Shown: in pieces, positions 33,100 through 44,684 of the stretch
Numbering within the stretch: the first letter of the stretch is position 1
Layout: each line of letters opens with the position of its first letter
From: Phymatolithon calcareum
Lineage: Eukaryota > Rhodophyta > Florideophyceae > Hapalidiales
DNA length: 64,000 nt
Assembly (NCBI GenBank): GCA_977006965.1
Contig: OZ345353.1
Coordinates: 1,984,001-2,048,000 of the forward strand
Reading direction: 5' to 3'
Translations under genes and position numbers: made by a program
Notes under the pieces: generated by a model
What the model saw: only the letters and a program-made list of their open reading frames with translations
Told to the model about the DNA's origin: nothing
Database searches by the model: none

Positions 33100-33381
33100 C
33101 TATAGCCCTAATTGACGACAGAGACACACTAACCCAAAACAAATTTGTCATAATGTCATATGACAAGTGCAACATGAAATAATCGAAAATTATCTACTGA
33201 GTGAGGAGATTATGATTATCATACTTTTATCATACCTCGACACGTGTAAACGCCAATCTTCAGGAATCCAACTTCTGAGACAATTTGTCTTTCGACTTGA
33301 CACATGCACACGTTTACCGAGATCAAACGTTCATATTGAAGTGTGGTGCGACTAGTGCTTCCAGCAATCACACTTCTAACA
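33100..33381 (-). repeat. LTR-1, truncated copy
   Basis: It carries the LTR-1 U3 region with the divergent palindromes ACACATGCACACGTTT and GATTATGATTATCATACTT. Its distal end (TATA box, AATAAA, CCAACA end) is missing. Confidence 0.8.
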
Positions 33382-33402
33382 CTCTCCCTTGATCGAAGGA
33401 TA

Positions 33403-34211
33403 CTACGGTATTCGCGTGCATACTCCCACGTCTTGAAAGAACTTGCATGTCTTGACTCGATAGAGCGGTGTGGTCAGTGCATCAGCAACCATCGACTCGG
33501 TATTGCAGTACTTGATCAAAATCGTTCCGGTTGCAACAATATCACGAACGTAGTGATACTGGATGTCAATATGCTTGTTGCTCTGAATGATGGCAGCGTT
33601 CCTCCCGGTTACGATTGCACTCTGACTGTCGGTATACAAAGTCATGAGAGTTGGCTGGTCGAGACCTTGGATATCGTCGATAAGTCTTGACAGCCAGACA
33701 GTTTCCTTGGCGACGGCAGACGTGGCGATATACTCCGCTTCGCATGTCGACGTGGCGACGATAGTTTGTTTCTTCGAACGCCAACTTATGGCTCCCCTGC
33801 AAGAAGGAACACATAGCAACTTGTTCATGGCTCCAAGCTGCCACTTGCACCGAACAGAATCCAATGGTCTCAAGTACCTGCAATGTACCGAAGAACGCGC
33901 TTAACACGCATCCAGTGATGCTTTAGGGGTTTCTCGCAAAACGAAGAAAGCTTTCCGACAGACTCGGAGATGTCTGGGCGAGTGCCGACCATCAAGTACA
34001 TTAGACTTCCGATCGCTGGACGATACGGAAATTTTTCTGCAAGGGACTCGGTGCTATCAACTTCTTCGTTTTCTGTGCTCTTATTGCTTGAATCCATTGG
34101 CGTAGGTGCCGGTGTCGAGTTTTCCATGCCGAAGCGTTCCAATACTAACTGAGCGTAGACCGACTGCCAAAGATGAAGGGTCCGAAGTGTGCGATCCCGG
34201 CGGGTTTCAAG
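33403..34211 (-). pseudogene. Copia RNase H and RT C-terminus, broken
   Basis: Two minus-strand frames, separated by a frameshift near 33880-33900, encode the RNase H (EAEYIATSAVAKETVWLSRL, TLYTDSQSAIVTGRNAA) and the end of RT. The protein is cut off at the 34211 inversion junction. Confidence 0.8.
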
Positions 34212-36134
34212 CCCAGTGCCTTAGACGCACTTGGGAACGAGGACGAAACATTCTCCCTCGAGTTTGTGAAGCGCCGACCTCTGCAAGAAGAGCAACGTAT
34301 AACTATGCGGCTGGAAGCGTTGTCGGTGAAGTCTTAGTCTACAGATCAGTTAAGTGTAAATCAAAATGTTTCATACGCCTATGACCATTGTTATCATTGC
34401 AATCGAGCTGGACATCCTTCTCTCAGGTTTTAGGCTAAGTTTCCACACCTTGCACCACATGGGTCCAAACTTCAGGGTCGAAAAGTAAAGAAGGACAAAC
34501 CGACTGCCTTAGTCTCTTGTGAAACAGAATCGATTCGTGTCATGTCTGATTTTGACTTCGTCTGCTTAATAGCAAACGTTCTAAACTCAAACATTCCCGA
34601 AAAGTCCACGTCATGGATTACTGACTCTGGAAGCACATCCCACATGACTTTCGATCGTTTAATCTTTGTCTCGTACACCGAAATGATGTCGACTGTCGAA
34701 ATGGGAACTAGACCAACTGCAACCATATCTGGAAAAGGCGATGCTATCGTAATTCTCAACATCAACGGAAAACAGTCCCAGTGAATGCTCCAAAACGTTC
34801 TTCATATTCCGGACTTCGATTATTCAATCCTCTCCTTGTCTAAACTGGACGTGTATGGATATGGGATCTTATTCAAAAGCAAGCGATGATACATTAAAGA
34901 ACATGATGAGATTATCGCCCAAGGTACTCGCCTCAAAGATCTATACATTCTAGATCATCCGGACAAAAAGCCCATGTCCAAGGAATCATCACTCGTCAGT
35001 CTACCCCTATGGCACGAGCGTCTCACATATGTTAGTACTACTATTATCTCCGGTGTGGCACGCCACGGGGTTGTAAAAGGATTCAATATCGATCTAGGTT
35101 CTTCGTCCGACAATGTATACAAGTGTTGCATTGCTGGGAAAACACATGGTGCTCCTATTCCGAAGTCTAGTGGTTCTCGCTCGGACGCACTTCTCGATCT
35201 CGTGCATTCCGACGTTCTCCGTCCAATTGACATTTCATCACTAGGAGGATCTCGGTATTTCATCACTCCAAATGGACCACAGATTTCACCGCAAAAGAAG
35301 TCGGAGAGCTTTGCCTGCTTTCAAAAATTTCACAAAATTTCACAAATACTGTGAAACGCAAACTGGAAGAAATCTCAAACACCTCAAGATGTAATATATC
35401 TCACCGGCACCAAAGCTCGAAGCTATTCGAATCGAAAAAGGGGGAGAATACCTGGCGAATGAGTTCAATGCATATCTTTCCGATTACGCCATTCACCAAC
35501 AATTCATAGTTGCATACAATCCTCAACGAAATGGGGTGGCTGAACGCATGAACCGCACTCTACTCAAATTAGTGCGCTCGATGCTCCATCACAAAGGCAT
35601 TGAGATGAAGTTCTGGGCTGAAGCACTATCAACTGCTGTGTATGTCCAACATCGAGTTACGTCGCGAGGACTTCCTTCGAACTCGCCCCCATCACACATG
35701 GATGGGAGTCACACCCACTTACGTGTGTATGGCCAAGTGTTGGTACGTGATTCCGAATAAGAAGGTTAAGAAACTCGACTCTAGTACTCGTGAAGAGATC
35801 ATGACGGGATACTCGTTTAAATGTAAGAGGTACAAGTTATGGGATCCAAATGCATGCAAGGTGATCGTGTCTCGGGATGTTGTATTTGACAAATCGGCAT
35901 GCGAAACTGGCAAACTCAAAACGGATTCATCAACCAGTTTTCCAATTGCAGAGTTTGACCAGAGCTTTCACAATGCAATTCAAACAGAGGAAGCTACCGA
36001 TATTCCTCCGCCGACCATCAAGGTCGAGCAAAAACCCAACTATGCCGAAATTCGTGAGATTTTCGTGAAAGACGAGGACATTACATTTGAGCGTACCGTG
36101 GACGAACGAAAGGAGAACTGTAATGGTCTGCAAA
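34212..36134 (+). pseudogene. Copia fragment D: gag end, protease and integrase, broken
   Basis: Plus-strand pieces in order: gag (DALGNEDETFSLEFVKRR, 34216 onward), a damaged zinc knuckle (YDHCYHCNRAGHPS, 34380-34440), protease (SWITDSGSTSHMTFDR, 34610-34660), GAG-pre-integrase (LPLWHERLTYVSTTIISGVA), integrase core (VHSDVLRPIDISSLGGSRYF) and its C-terminal part (MAERMNRTLLKLVRSMLHHK, KKVKKLDSSTREEIMTGYSF). At least four stops or frameshifts break it. It ends at 36134 where another LTR is inserted. Confidence 0.85.
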
Positions 36135-36554
36135 TGTTGGAAGTGTGATTTCTTGGTGCACTATTCGAACCCACACTTCATTATGATTGTGTCATATCGG
36201 TACACGTGTACACGTGAAATCACATTTGCACTTATGTTTATATATGATGAGATAGAAAGTTTGGAAAAGACACGTGTCAAAACATGATTGGAGAATAATA
36301 ATCATACTCCCTCACTCAGTATCAAAAATGATGAACTTTGGTATATTAAAAGTGTCATAGGATATGACAAGATTATGACAGATTTCGGTAGGGTTAGTTG
36401 GTCTCCGTCGTCTCAAGAGGGCCTCTAATTAGATCTAGCATGGTAGAGCTACTTTAAATCTGATTTTTGAGTTCTATATAGCAAGGTCCCGAGACCCGGT
36501 CCGGCTACAATCCAAGGAACAATGCACAACCAACTTTTCATCCAACCAACAACA
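36135..36554 (+). repeat. 5' LTR of Copia element F
   Basis: It starts TGTTGGAAGTGTGATTTCTT and ends CCAACCAACAACA. A primer binding site follows directly, so this is a 5' LTR, not a solo copy. It contains ACACGTGTACACGTG and TATATAGC motifs. Confidence 0.85.
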
Positions 36555-36575
36555 GGTTATGGGCTCAATCAACGC
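36555..36575 (+). other. Primer binding site, tRNA-iMet anticodon-arm type (element F)
   Basis: GGTTATGGGCTCAATC follows the LTR end. It is a variant of the GGTTATGGGCCCAG seen in the other elements, complementary to the anticodon arm of initiator tRNA-Met. Two substitutions weaken the match. Confidence 0.65.
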
Positions 36576-37027
36576 ATAACAACCACCGCAACTCATCTCC
36601 GGGCTCATCCTTCGCCCTCAACCATCTTGACCATCATCATCATCAACCGTCACCGTCATCATCACCCGGCATCATCGTCTCTGTCTCAACTCCTCTGATT
36701 CGGGTTTCGCATCTCACGCTCCTGGTAGACACCCCTCTAGTGTGTTGAAAGTGGTACCCTCGACCAGAATTTCAAAAAGTCTGTTCTCCATTAGCGATTT
36801 TCGGGACCTTCAAAAAAGGGACCGTTAACAATCTTTAAGGACACGTGGCGAAATTGGGCTATTTATAGCCCTCAGTAGACACATGTAGTGCACACTCAGT
36901 GCACAGTGCCTTATGCAGGTACCACTGCAATACAATTGATATGTACACGTGTACACATACATTGGCATATAGCCATTATGATAGATAGAGTAGAATATTG
37001 TTTGAACACGTGTAAGTAATGTGCTCG
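36576..37027 (+). mobile_element. Truncated leader of element F and unassigned sequence
   Basis: After the primer binding site there is a CATCATCAT/CACCGTCATCATCACC-rich leader, then about 250 bp of non-coding sequence, and no gag. The element is truncated before 37028. Confidence 0.5.
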
Positions 37028-37041
37028 TGGTTGAGGATTTA

Positions 37042-37480
37042 TGTGTTGTAAAGATTTGATTGTTTGTTTACATTGAATTACATCGGTTCAGCCACTAGGG
37101 CTGACACTAGCTAGCTATTCTTAGTTTCTACGCCTTACAAACGTTAGGTGAATTGCGCAAGTGCCATGGGAAAACTCTATTTCGGTTCGTGCATCAAAAC
37201 GCCGCGCAAGCGTCTGCATCAGCATGACATGGCGGTTTGCCTCCGTTCCGTGGCTCTGCTTCCTACCTTCGTTCCGTGGCTCTGCTTCCTGCATCTGTTC
37301 CGTGGCTTTGCTTCCTCAACGGACATGTAAATTAAGAGATCTGCTTCGATCGCGTGTTTGTTGCTGACGTAGACAGTGTGCCTGCCACTGTAGAAAATAG
37401 TTATAGATTTCACTAGCGGGTGTATATAAACTACTCCCGACCTACTTTGCCATCGGAATAAACCAAGGAACCATTCAACA
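37042..37480 (+). repeat. LTR-3-like repeat, copy 1
   Basis: This 439-bp block starts TGTGTTGTAAAGATTTGATT and ends CCATTCAACA. An equal-length copy is at 46205-46643. It holds three 26-bp internal repeats of CGTTCCGTGGCTCTGCTTCC (37240-37315), a TATATAAACTAC box and AATAAACCAAGGAACCATT, the same polyadenylation-region string as LTR-1. The exact start may be about 14 bp further left. No target duplication was found. Confidence 0.72.
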
Positions 37481-37486
37481 TCCTGA

Positions 37487-37925
37487 TGTTGGAGGTTAGG
37501 GATAAGATGAGGTGAAGGAAAAAGTTTGGTTGGTAAGATTTGGATGACGAGAAGATGAGTTGTGAGTGAATGAGTTCCTTGGTTTATTGACTTGGCGGAC
37601 CTCAGGTCAAGACTATATAGACCTGAGAACTCAACCAGACTTGATCAAAACCCTAATTGACGACGGAGACACTCTAACCCTAAACAAATTAGTCATAGTA
37701 TCATATGACACGTGTAACATGAAAAAATCAAGAATCATCTACTGAGTGAGGGGAGTATGATTGTCATACTCTTATCATACTTTGACACGTGTCACTGCTA
37801 ATCTTCATGAATCCAAGTTCTGAGACACTTTGTCTTTCGACTTGACTCGTGTACACGTGTACCGGGATCAAACCTTGATATTGAAGTGTGATTCGACGAG
37901 AGCTCCAAGCTTCACACTTCCAACA
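37487..37925 (-). repeat. LTR-1, 3' LTR of element C
   Basis: 439 bp, reading TGTTGGAAGTGTGAAGCTTG at its minus-strand start and CCCTAACCTCCAACA at its end. It contains ACACGTGTACACGAGT and GAGTATGACAATCATACTC, near-palindromes shared by the subfamily, a TATATAG box and AATAAA. Confidence 0.92.
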
Positions 37926-37949
37926 CTCCCCCTTGATCGAGGGACACTA

Positions 37950-40900
37950 TTACTTCAAGTCGCATATACCCATGTCTTGTGCGAACTTGGCGGTTTTAAT
38001 ACGATCAAGCGGCTTGGTCAATACGTCGGCAACCATGGAGTCCGTCTTGCAATACTTGATCTTCAGCTTCCCGGTGGCAACAACATCGCGTACATAGTGA
38101 TATTGTATGTCGATGTGCTTGTTTCGCTGCGTGATGGCAACGTTCCTCCCCGTCGCGATCGCACTCTGACTGTCGGTATACAGAGTCATGCGAGCTGGCT
38201 GGACGAGACCGTGAACATCGGCGATGAGACGAGATAACCATACGGCTTCCTTGGCGGCGGCACATGACGCGATATATTTCGCTTCGCATGTTGAGGTTGC
38301 CACGATGGTCTGCTTCCTCGAACGCCAGCTTATCGCTCCCCCTGCGAGTAAGAACACATAACTACTTGTAGAGCGACGAGTCTCTCCACATCCTGCCCAA
38401 TCCGAGTCGGTGTAGCCGAATGGCACCAAGTTGCAATTTGATCCGAAAAGAATGCCATGGTTCCGAGTACCCGCGATATAGCGAAAAACACGCTTGACTG
38501 CCATCCAGTGACGTTGGAGAGGCTTTTCGCAAAATGAAGACAACTTGCCAACCGAGTCCGATATTTCTGGCCGAGTGCCCACCATCAAATACATGAGGCT
38601 TCCGATAGCAGGACGATACGGGACTTAGTCTGATACAGACTAGGTGATATCGATTTCTCCAACTGCGGTGTTCTTGTGACTGGACTCCATTGGCGTTGGT
38701 ACTGGTTTTGAGTTTTCCATACCGAAACGTTCCAAGACGGACTGAGCGTACACCGACTGTGAGAGATGGAGAGTCCGAAGTTTTCGATTTCTTCGGATTT
38801 CAAGTCCGAGACACAAGCTGGCTTCGTTAAGATCCTTCATCTCGAATCTCTGGTTGAGCTCCCCCTTGATCCACATAATGGCAGAAGTGTCGTTCCCGGC
38901 AATCAGCAAGTCATCCACGTACAGAGCGATAATCATGATGGAATTAGACTTGTGCCGGACATAGAGACATGGATCATTGGGACTACTCGAGAATCCGAGC
39001 TCGTCGATGAGGAACTTGTCAATCTTGGCATGCCATTGTCGAGGAGTTTGCTTCAAACCATATAGTGCCTTGAGGAGCTTGCACACCAGGTCGGGATGCT
39101 TAGAGTCTTGAAAGCCGGCCGGAACCTCCATGTATATGTCTTCGTCGAGCTCACCATGCAAAAATGCTGTCACAACATCCATTTGATGAAGTTCCAAGTC
39201 ATGGACTGCAACAGTTGCAAGTAAGATACGGATGGAGGTGAACTTTACGACTGGGGCATACGTTTCACCGTAGTCCACCCCATGCACCTGTCGGAACCGT
39301 TTCGCTACAATGCGAACTTTCGGGCCTGTATCCTTGACCTTGAAGACATACTTGCACGGTAGGACGTTCATGTCGGAGTTGCGAGGAACCAGCCTCCAAG
39401 TGTTGTTTCGGAGGAGTGAAGAATGTTCTTTCTCAATGGCTGGAGACCAGAAGTCGACATTCTCATTCGAAGTCGCTTCCTTAAAGGTCTGAGGTACTTG
39501 TTGAGAAGACAAACCGGATTCCGATGCGAGATTGACAGATTCGAAGGCAAGCATGGCAGTATGTTTGGAGCATTCCAGAAGTCAGTGGGTGGTTTTGAGA
39601 CCCGAGCTGAACTGCGAAGAATGGGTTTGGCGATCATCGGTGTAGTTTCTTCAGATGCCAGTGGAATTGTAGGTTGTTCTCCATCCTCCGGATGCGGCCC
39701 TTCTTCGCTGGTCGCATCGAGATTCTTGTTGTCCTCCTCTGAAATCTCCTTAGCTTCAACAATATCCTCACATAGTTTGACCTCTGCGTTGTTTGGAGTG
39801 TCAGTGGATACATCCGTTTCAACCTCACCTAATCCGCAATCCGATTCGTCGAATGTCACATCACTTGACACGATCACCTTCTTGGAGGTCGGATCCCACA
39901 GCTTATACCCTTTGGACGAAGTCGCATATCCCAGCATAATGGACTCACGAGTTCCAGAGTCGAGTTTCTTAACCTTCCTTTTTGGAGTCACGTACCAACA
40001 ATTTATGCCAAATGAACGTAAGTGTCCCAAATCTGGAGCGGCACCCATCCAGATGTGATGGGGGGTCGTGTTTGAAGGAAGTCCTCTTGACGTAACTCGA
40101 TTTCGAACATACACAGCAGTAGCAAGTGCTTTAGCCCAGAACTTCTTGTCGATGCCTCTGTGGTGAAGCGTCGAGCGCACCAAGTTGAGAAGGGTGTGTG
40201 GTTCATGCGTTCAGCCACCCCATTTTGTTGTGGGGTGTATGCTACTGTGAGTTGCTGGTGTATGCCGTGCTGTGCCAAATAGGCCTTGAACTCGTTGGAA
40301 AGGTACTCGCCGCCGTTGTCGGTCCTAATAGCCTTGAGCTTTGGTGCAGTCGAGAAGTCCTGAACGTTCAACTGCTTAATCTTTCTACCTGTGTGGGTTT
40401 CAGCGTACTTGTGGAACTTTCGAAAACACTCAAAGCTCTCCGACTTTCTTCGCATGGTGTATACCGTGGCCCACTTGGAGTGATCATCTATGAATGTGAT
40501 GAAGTATCGAGAGCCTCCAAGTGATGGAATGTCGATAGGACCTAAGACGTCGGAATGTACGAGGTTGAGGACAGCTTCAGAACGAGTAGTACTAGACTTT
40601 GGGATAGGAGCGCGATGACCTTTGCCGGCGAGACAACCTTTGCAGGGATGCACTGAGTTCGGACTGGGAGAAATTTTCACTCCTTTGACCACCCCATGAC
40701 GTACCATATCGGAGATACCAGATGGGTGGACATGAGCGAGACGTTCATGCCAAAGCTGGAGGCTAGCGAAACAGGAAACTTCGCTAACTTTAATTTCATG
40801 TGCAAGGTCAAGTGAGTAGAGACTCTTGCGAAGTGTCCCTGTAGCAATCGTGTCATGATGTGCATTAACATAACAACGCCTGTTCTTGAACGTAATCCCA

Positions 40901-41950
40901 TATCCATATTCATCCATTTTGGATACCGATAGTAGAGAGTATCCAAAGTCCGGTATGTGCATAACATCCTTCAGTTTGCATTTCGACGGCTTCCCATTGA
41001 CATTGAGCGTAATGATGGCATCACCTTTGCCTGCAATTGTGGCTTTAGCTTTTGTTCCCATTTCGACAGTTGACGACATTTCAGTATACGAGCAGAAGAT
41101 CGAACGATCGAATGTCATGTGCGATGTACTGCCAGAGTCAATGATCCATGACTTAGAGTTTTCCGGAATGTCGGAGCTGCGCACATTGGCCATGAGGCAT
41201 ACAAAGTCGGAATCGGACATCACTCGAGTGGGTTCCGATTCATCAGTCAGAAATGCAGATGGTTTTGTTTGCTTTTCATTTCGACGTTTGTATCCATCTG
41301 GAGCAAGGTGAGGAAACTTGGTCCAACATTTATGGCTCTTATGTCCGGATCGATGACAATGGTCGCAGTGGTCACGAATGCGTTCTCCATCGCGTCTGGC
41401 AGTGAACAGTGCGGCAGTCTCAGATTTGACGGTTGATGCTTCGACTCTCATAGACATGCGTTGCTCTTCTTGCAAAAGTCTGCTCTTGACAAATTCCAGA
41501 GAAAATGACTCATCCTCGTTCCCAAGAGCATCGAGTGCACTGATTAAGCTATCGAAGCGTTCCGGAAGTCCGTTAAGCACAGACATTGCTATTTTTTGTC
41601 GTCGATATCGACACCCACTGACTTCAGGGTAGATGCGTGCTGGCGAATGCGGTTTGTATAGGGCAGTATTTTCTCGTCCTCGAGCATAGTGGCAGTATAG
41701 AACTTGCGACGAGCAGCCAATTTGTTGAGTAGGGTATGTCGTTCGAAGATATTGAGAATCGACTGTCACATTTCCTTGGCCGTTTCCACATCTTGCACAT
41801 GCTCGAGATGTTCGTCCGAGATAGAAAGTCCGATAATTGCCTTTGCCTTGCTGTCACTTCGACGCCAGATAGTGAAATCGTCCGAGTCTCGTGCCGGTGG
41901 ATCATCCTCAATGTATTCATCAAGTTCGCGGAATGATAGTACTAGCTGAA
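37950..41950 (-). pseudogene. Element C gag-pol, broken by stops and frameshifts
   Basis: In minus-strand order: gag start (QLVLSFRELDEYIEDDPPAR) to about 41624, then a long frame 40003-41769 with the zinc knuckle (CDHCHRSGHKSHKC), protease (SWIIDSGSTSHMTFDRS) and integrase (LWHERLAHVHPSGI, TDNGGEYLSNEF, YTPQQNGVAERMN). A frame change near 40170 leads into 39368-40183, another near 39500 into RT (38640-39554: MDVVTAFLHGELDEDIYMEV, ALYVDDLLIAGND). Stops near 38600-38640 precede RNase H (37950-38594: SCAAAKEAVWLSRLIADVHG). The HHCC and DDE regions of integrase and YVDD of RT are kept, but the polyprotein cannot be made in one piece. Confidence 0.9.
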
Positions 41951-41954
41951 AGGG

Positions 41955-42821
41955 GGAGCTGATCAAGCGGTTCGAGATGAAGGACTTTGACGAAGCAAGT
42001 GTATGCCTTGGGCTTGAAATTCGTCGGAATCGAGCACTTCGCACCCTCCATCTTTCGCATTCGGTCTACGCTCAGTCGGTCTTGGAACGCTTCGGCATGG
42101 AGAACTCGAAACCGGCACCTACCCCAATGGAGTCAACCAACAAGAACACCGCAATCGAGGAAGTGGATATCACCGAGTCCCTTGGAGACGAAGTTCCGTA
42201 TCGTCCAGCCATCGGAAGCCTAATGTACTTGATGGTCAGCACTCGCCCAGACATCTCGGACTCGGTCGGCAAGCTTTCTTCGTTTTGCGAGAAACCCTTA
42301 AAGCGTCACTGGATGGGTGTTAAGCGCGTTCTTCGGTACATTTCAGGTACTAGAGACCACGGGATTCTGTTCGGTGCAAGTGGGAGCTTGGTGCCAATCG
42401 GGTACAGAGACGCAGACTGGGCAGGATGTCGTGAGACAAGGCGATCAACAAGTGGCTATGAGTTCCTTCTTGCAGGGGGAGCTATAAGCTGGCGTTCGAA
42501 GAAACAAACTATCCTCGCCACTTCAACATGCGAAGCGGAGTATATCGCTTCGTGTGCCGCCGCCAAGGAAGCTGTCTGGCTGTCAAGACTTATCGCCGAT
42601 ATCCAATGTCTCGTCAACCGCACTCTCATGACTTTGTATTCCGACAGTGAGAGTGCAATCGCAACCGGGAGGAACGCTGCCATCACTCAGCGCAGCAACC
42701 ACATCGACATCCAATATCTCTACGTTCGTGATGTTGTTGGAAGCGGCAGGATTTTGATCAAGTACTGCAATACCGAGTCCATGATAGCTGATGCACTGAC
42801 TAAGCCACTTGATAGAGTCAA
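41955..42821 (+). pseudogene. Copia RT C-terminus and RNase H (fragment J)
   Basis: The frame runs KRFEMKDFDEASVCLGLEIR, RPAIGSLMYLMVSTRPDISD, then RNase H with TSTCEAEYIASCAAAKEAVW and TLYSDSESAIATGRNAAITQ. It is open to the solo LTR insertion at 42822; the coding end (KTAKFAQDMVICK) resumes at 43226-43280. The N-terminal half of RT is absent. Confidence 0.85.
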
Positions 42822-43225
42822 TGTTGGATGGAGGTTTGGTTGTTGATGGTTGAGATGGTTGAGATGGTTGGGTTGGTTGTGAGATGCTCCTTGGTTTATT
42901 GAGTCGGGGCATCAGATCCAGGTGTTATATAGGCCTCAGATCGAGATATGATGAGACTTCTGATGCTCATTGCACTACTAACTGTGGTTGAATCAATCAA
43001 TCAACTAAAAGATTGAAATCTCGACTGTGATTGATTCATTCAAAAAAATGATTGAACTACTGACAATAACAACATCAATCAAGAAATTGATTGAACTGCT
43101 ACATTATCAGTAAAGATGAAAAAATATGGATTGATTCTATCATAACATATGAGAAAAGGTTAGAGACTTATGACATAAGATAATATGTACTGCGACAAGA
43201 GCTCCAAGCAGTCACATTTCCAACA
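42822..43225 (-). repeat. Solo LTR-2 with GTCAA target duplication, nested in RNase H
   Basis: 404 bp, minus-strand reading TGTTGGAAATGTGACTGCTT to CCTCCATCCAACA. Exact GTCAA duplications lie at 42817-42821 and 43226-43230. Removing the LTR and one duplication restores the RNase H reading frame of the host element, so it is a younger event than that element. Confidence 0.95.
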
Positions 43226-43300
43226 GTCAAGACAGCCAAGTTCGCTCAAGACATGGTAATATGCAAGCGAATGCCGTAGTTCCCCTCGATCAAGGGAGAG

Positions 43301-43737
43301 TGTTGGAAGTGTGATTACTTGGAGAACTAGTCGCACCACACTTCAAAAGCAAGGTTTGATCTCGGTTCACGTGTACACGTGTCAAGTCGAAAAACAAAGT
43401 GTCTCAGAACGCGGATTCATTAACATTGGCGGTGACACGTGTCAAAGTATTATAAGAGTATGATACTCATACTCTCCTCACTCAGTAGATATTATTTGAT
43501 TTCTTTGTGTTACACGTGTCATATGATATTATAACAAATATGTTTAGGGCTAGTGTGACTCCGTCGTCAACTAAGGCTTTTACCTTGTCTGCTCGGATTC
43601 TCAGGCCTATATATGCCAGACCTGAGGTCCGCCAAGTCAATAAGCCAAGAAACTCATTCTCACCTAACTCTACTTCTCGTCAACCAATCTTCACCAACCA
43701 AACTTTTCAACTCTCCTCATCCATTCCCTAGCTTTCC
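43301..43737 (+). repeat. LTR-1, 3' LTR of fragment J
   Basis: It starts TGTTGGAAGTGTGATTACTT. It carries ACGTGTACACGTGTCAAG and the TATATATG box. Its far end is degraded (expected CTCCAACA, seen CTTTCCTCTAAAAATATC), where satellite sequence takes over. Confidence 0.85.
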
Positions 43738-44249
43738 TCTAAAAATATCATTCAGGGCACTATCAATTACGGTGCTATCATCTGGCTATCATTGGCTATC
43801 ATGGGACAATCATTCAGGACGCTATCCTGGGGCTATCATTCAGTGCGATACCATGGGGATATCGTTCAAGCCGCGATCATGTGCCTATCCTTCGCTGTCA
43901 TCAGGCTATCATTCAGGGCACTATCAATTACGGAGCTATCATCTGGCTATCATTCGCTATCATGGGACTCTCATTCAGGACGCTATCCTGGCGATATCGT
44001 TCAAGCCGCTATCATGTAGCTATCCTTCGCTATCATCAGGCTATCATTGGCTATCATGGGACAATCAAGACGCTATCCTGGGGCTATCATTCAGTGCGAT
44101 ACCATGGGGATATCGTCCAAACCGCGATCATGTGCCTATCCTTCGCTATCATCAGGATATCATTCAGGGCACTATCAATTACGACGCTATCATCTGGCTA
44201 TCATTCGCTATCATGGGACAATCATTCAAGACGCTATCCTGGCGCAATC
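43738..44249 (+). repeat. TATCAT satellite, block 1
   Basis: Degenerate units of about 11-14 bp, such as GGCTATCATTCAG, GCTATCATCTG, CGCTATCATGGGA and CGCTATCCTGGGG, are arranged in a longer repeating order of roughly 140-200 bp. The block lies between an LTR-1 end and an LTR-4. Its reverse complement is the 55,132-56,425 block. Confidence 0.9.
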
Positions 44250-44663
44250 TGTCGTTGGAGGTTATGGATGTTGGTCAAATAGGCTGATTGATGTTGATAA
44301 TGATGATGTTCCTTGTTTTATTTGTAAAGTTGGTTACCCAATATCGACCTATATACACTATCCAAATTTGATGACGTTAGCAGTTATCATCAAAATTACA
44401 ATTTTCATGACGCGACATATCGTCATCACAAATCTAATTATTACAGCACATGTCCACGTGTGTTTAATTTATGACAGCACATGTCCACGTGTATGTAAAT
44501 GTTGACAGCACATGACTACGTGTGTGTAATTCATGACAGCTGTCAACACATGCGTTTACGAAAAGTTCTTGTCATCGCACAGAAGCACTCTGAAGATGAA
44601 CCGAGATCACATTGCGAATTAAGTATGTTGCAATTGAAGCACCACGCATACATACTTTCAACA
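44250..44663 (-). repeat. LTR-4, 3' LTR of element E
   Basis: 414 bp, minus-strand start TGTTGAAAGTATGTATGCGT and end CCTCCAACGACA. It has ACGTGG/ACATGTGCTGTCA repeats instead of the LTR-1 palindromes. A solo copy is at 57992-58396. Confidence 0.88.
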
Positions 44664-44684
44664 CTCCCGCTTGATCGAGGAGTC

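Larger units (their letters stand above)
33100..34211 (-). mobile_element. Copia fragment I: LTR-1 remnant plus RNase H/RT
   Basis: The LTR-1 part runs 33100-33381 (TGTTAGAAGTGTGATTGCTG at its minus-strand start) and lacks the terminal about 150 bp. The coding part gives KKQTIVATSTCEAEYIATSA and HIDIQYHYVRDIVATG (33403-33873), then RPAIGSLMYLMVGTRPDISE (33870-34142). It is cut at 34211, where sequence switches to the opposite strand. Confidence 0.85.
37487..41950 (-). mobile_element. Copia element C, truncated at its gag end
   Basis: A 3' LTR-1 (37487-37925) is followed in minus-strand order by RNase H, RT, integrase, protease and gag up to 41950, where the element is cut at a head-to-head junction with a plus-strand RT fragment. 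There is no 5' LTR. The polypurine tract CAAGGGGGAG abuts the LTR. Confidence 0.9.
41951..43737 (+). mobile_element. Copia fragment J: RT/RNase H plus 3' LTR, opposite strand
   Basis: Starting at GGGGGAGCTGATCAAGCGGT, inside RT, the plus strand encodes the RT end and RNase H, then a polypurine tract (CAAGGGAGAG, 43291-43300) and a 3' LTR-1 (43301 to about 43737). A solo LTR-2 is inserted in the RNase H end. The 5' two-thirds are missing because of the junction at 41950/41951. Confidence 0.88.

Noticed and set aside
43738-44249. Satellite considered as a CRISPR-like array
   Set aside because: Units are degenerate and contiguous with no unique spacers, and the genome is eukaryotic.
43613-44505. 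Frames of 75-224 codons (SGYHSGHYQLRSYHLA-type) at 43.6-44.5 kb
   Set aside because: They come from satellite block 1 and LTR text, in several frames at once.
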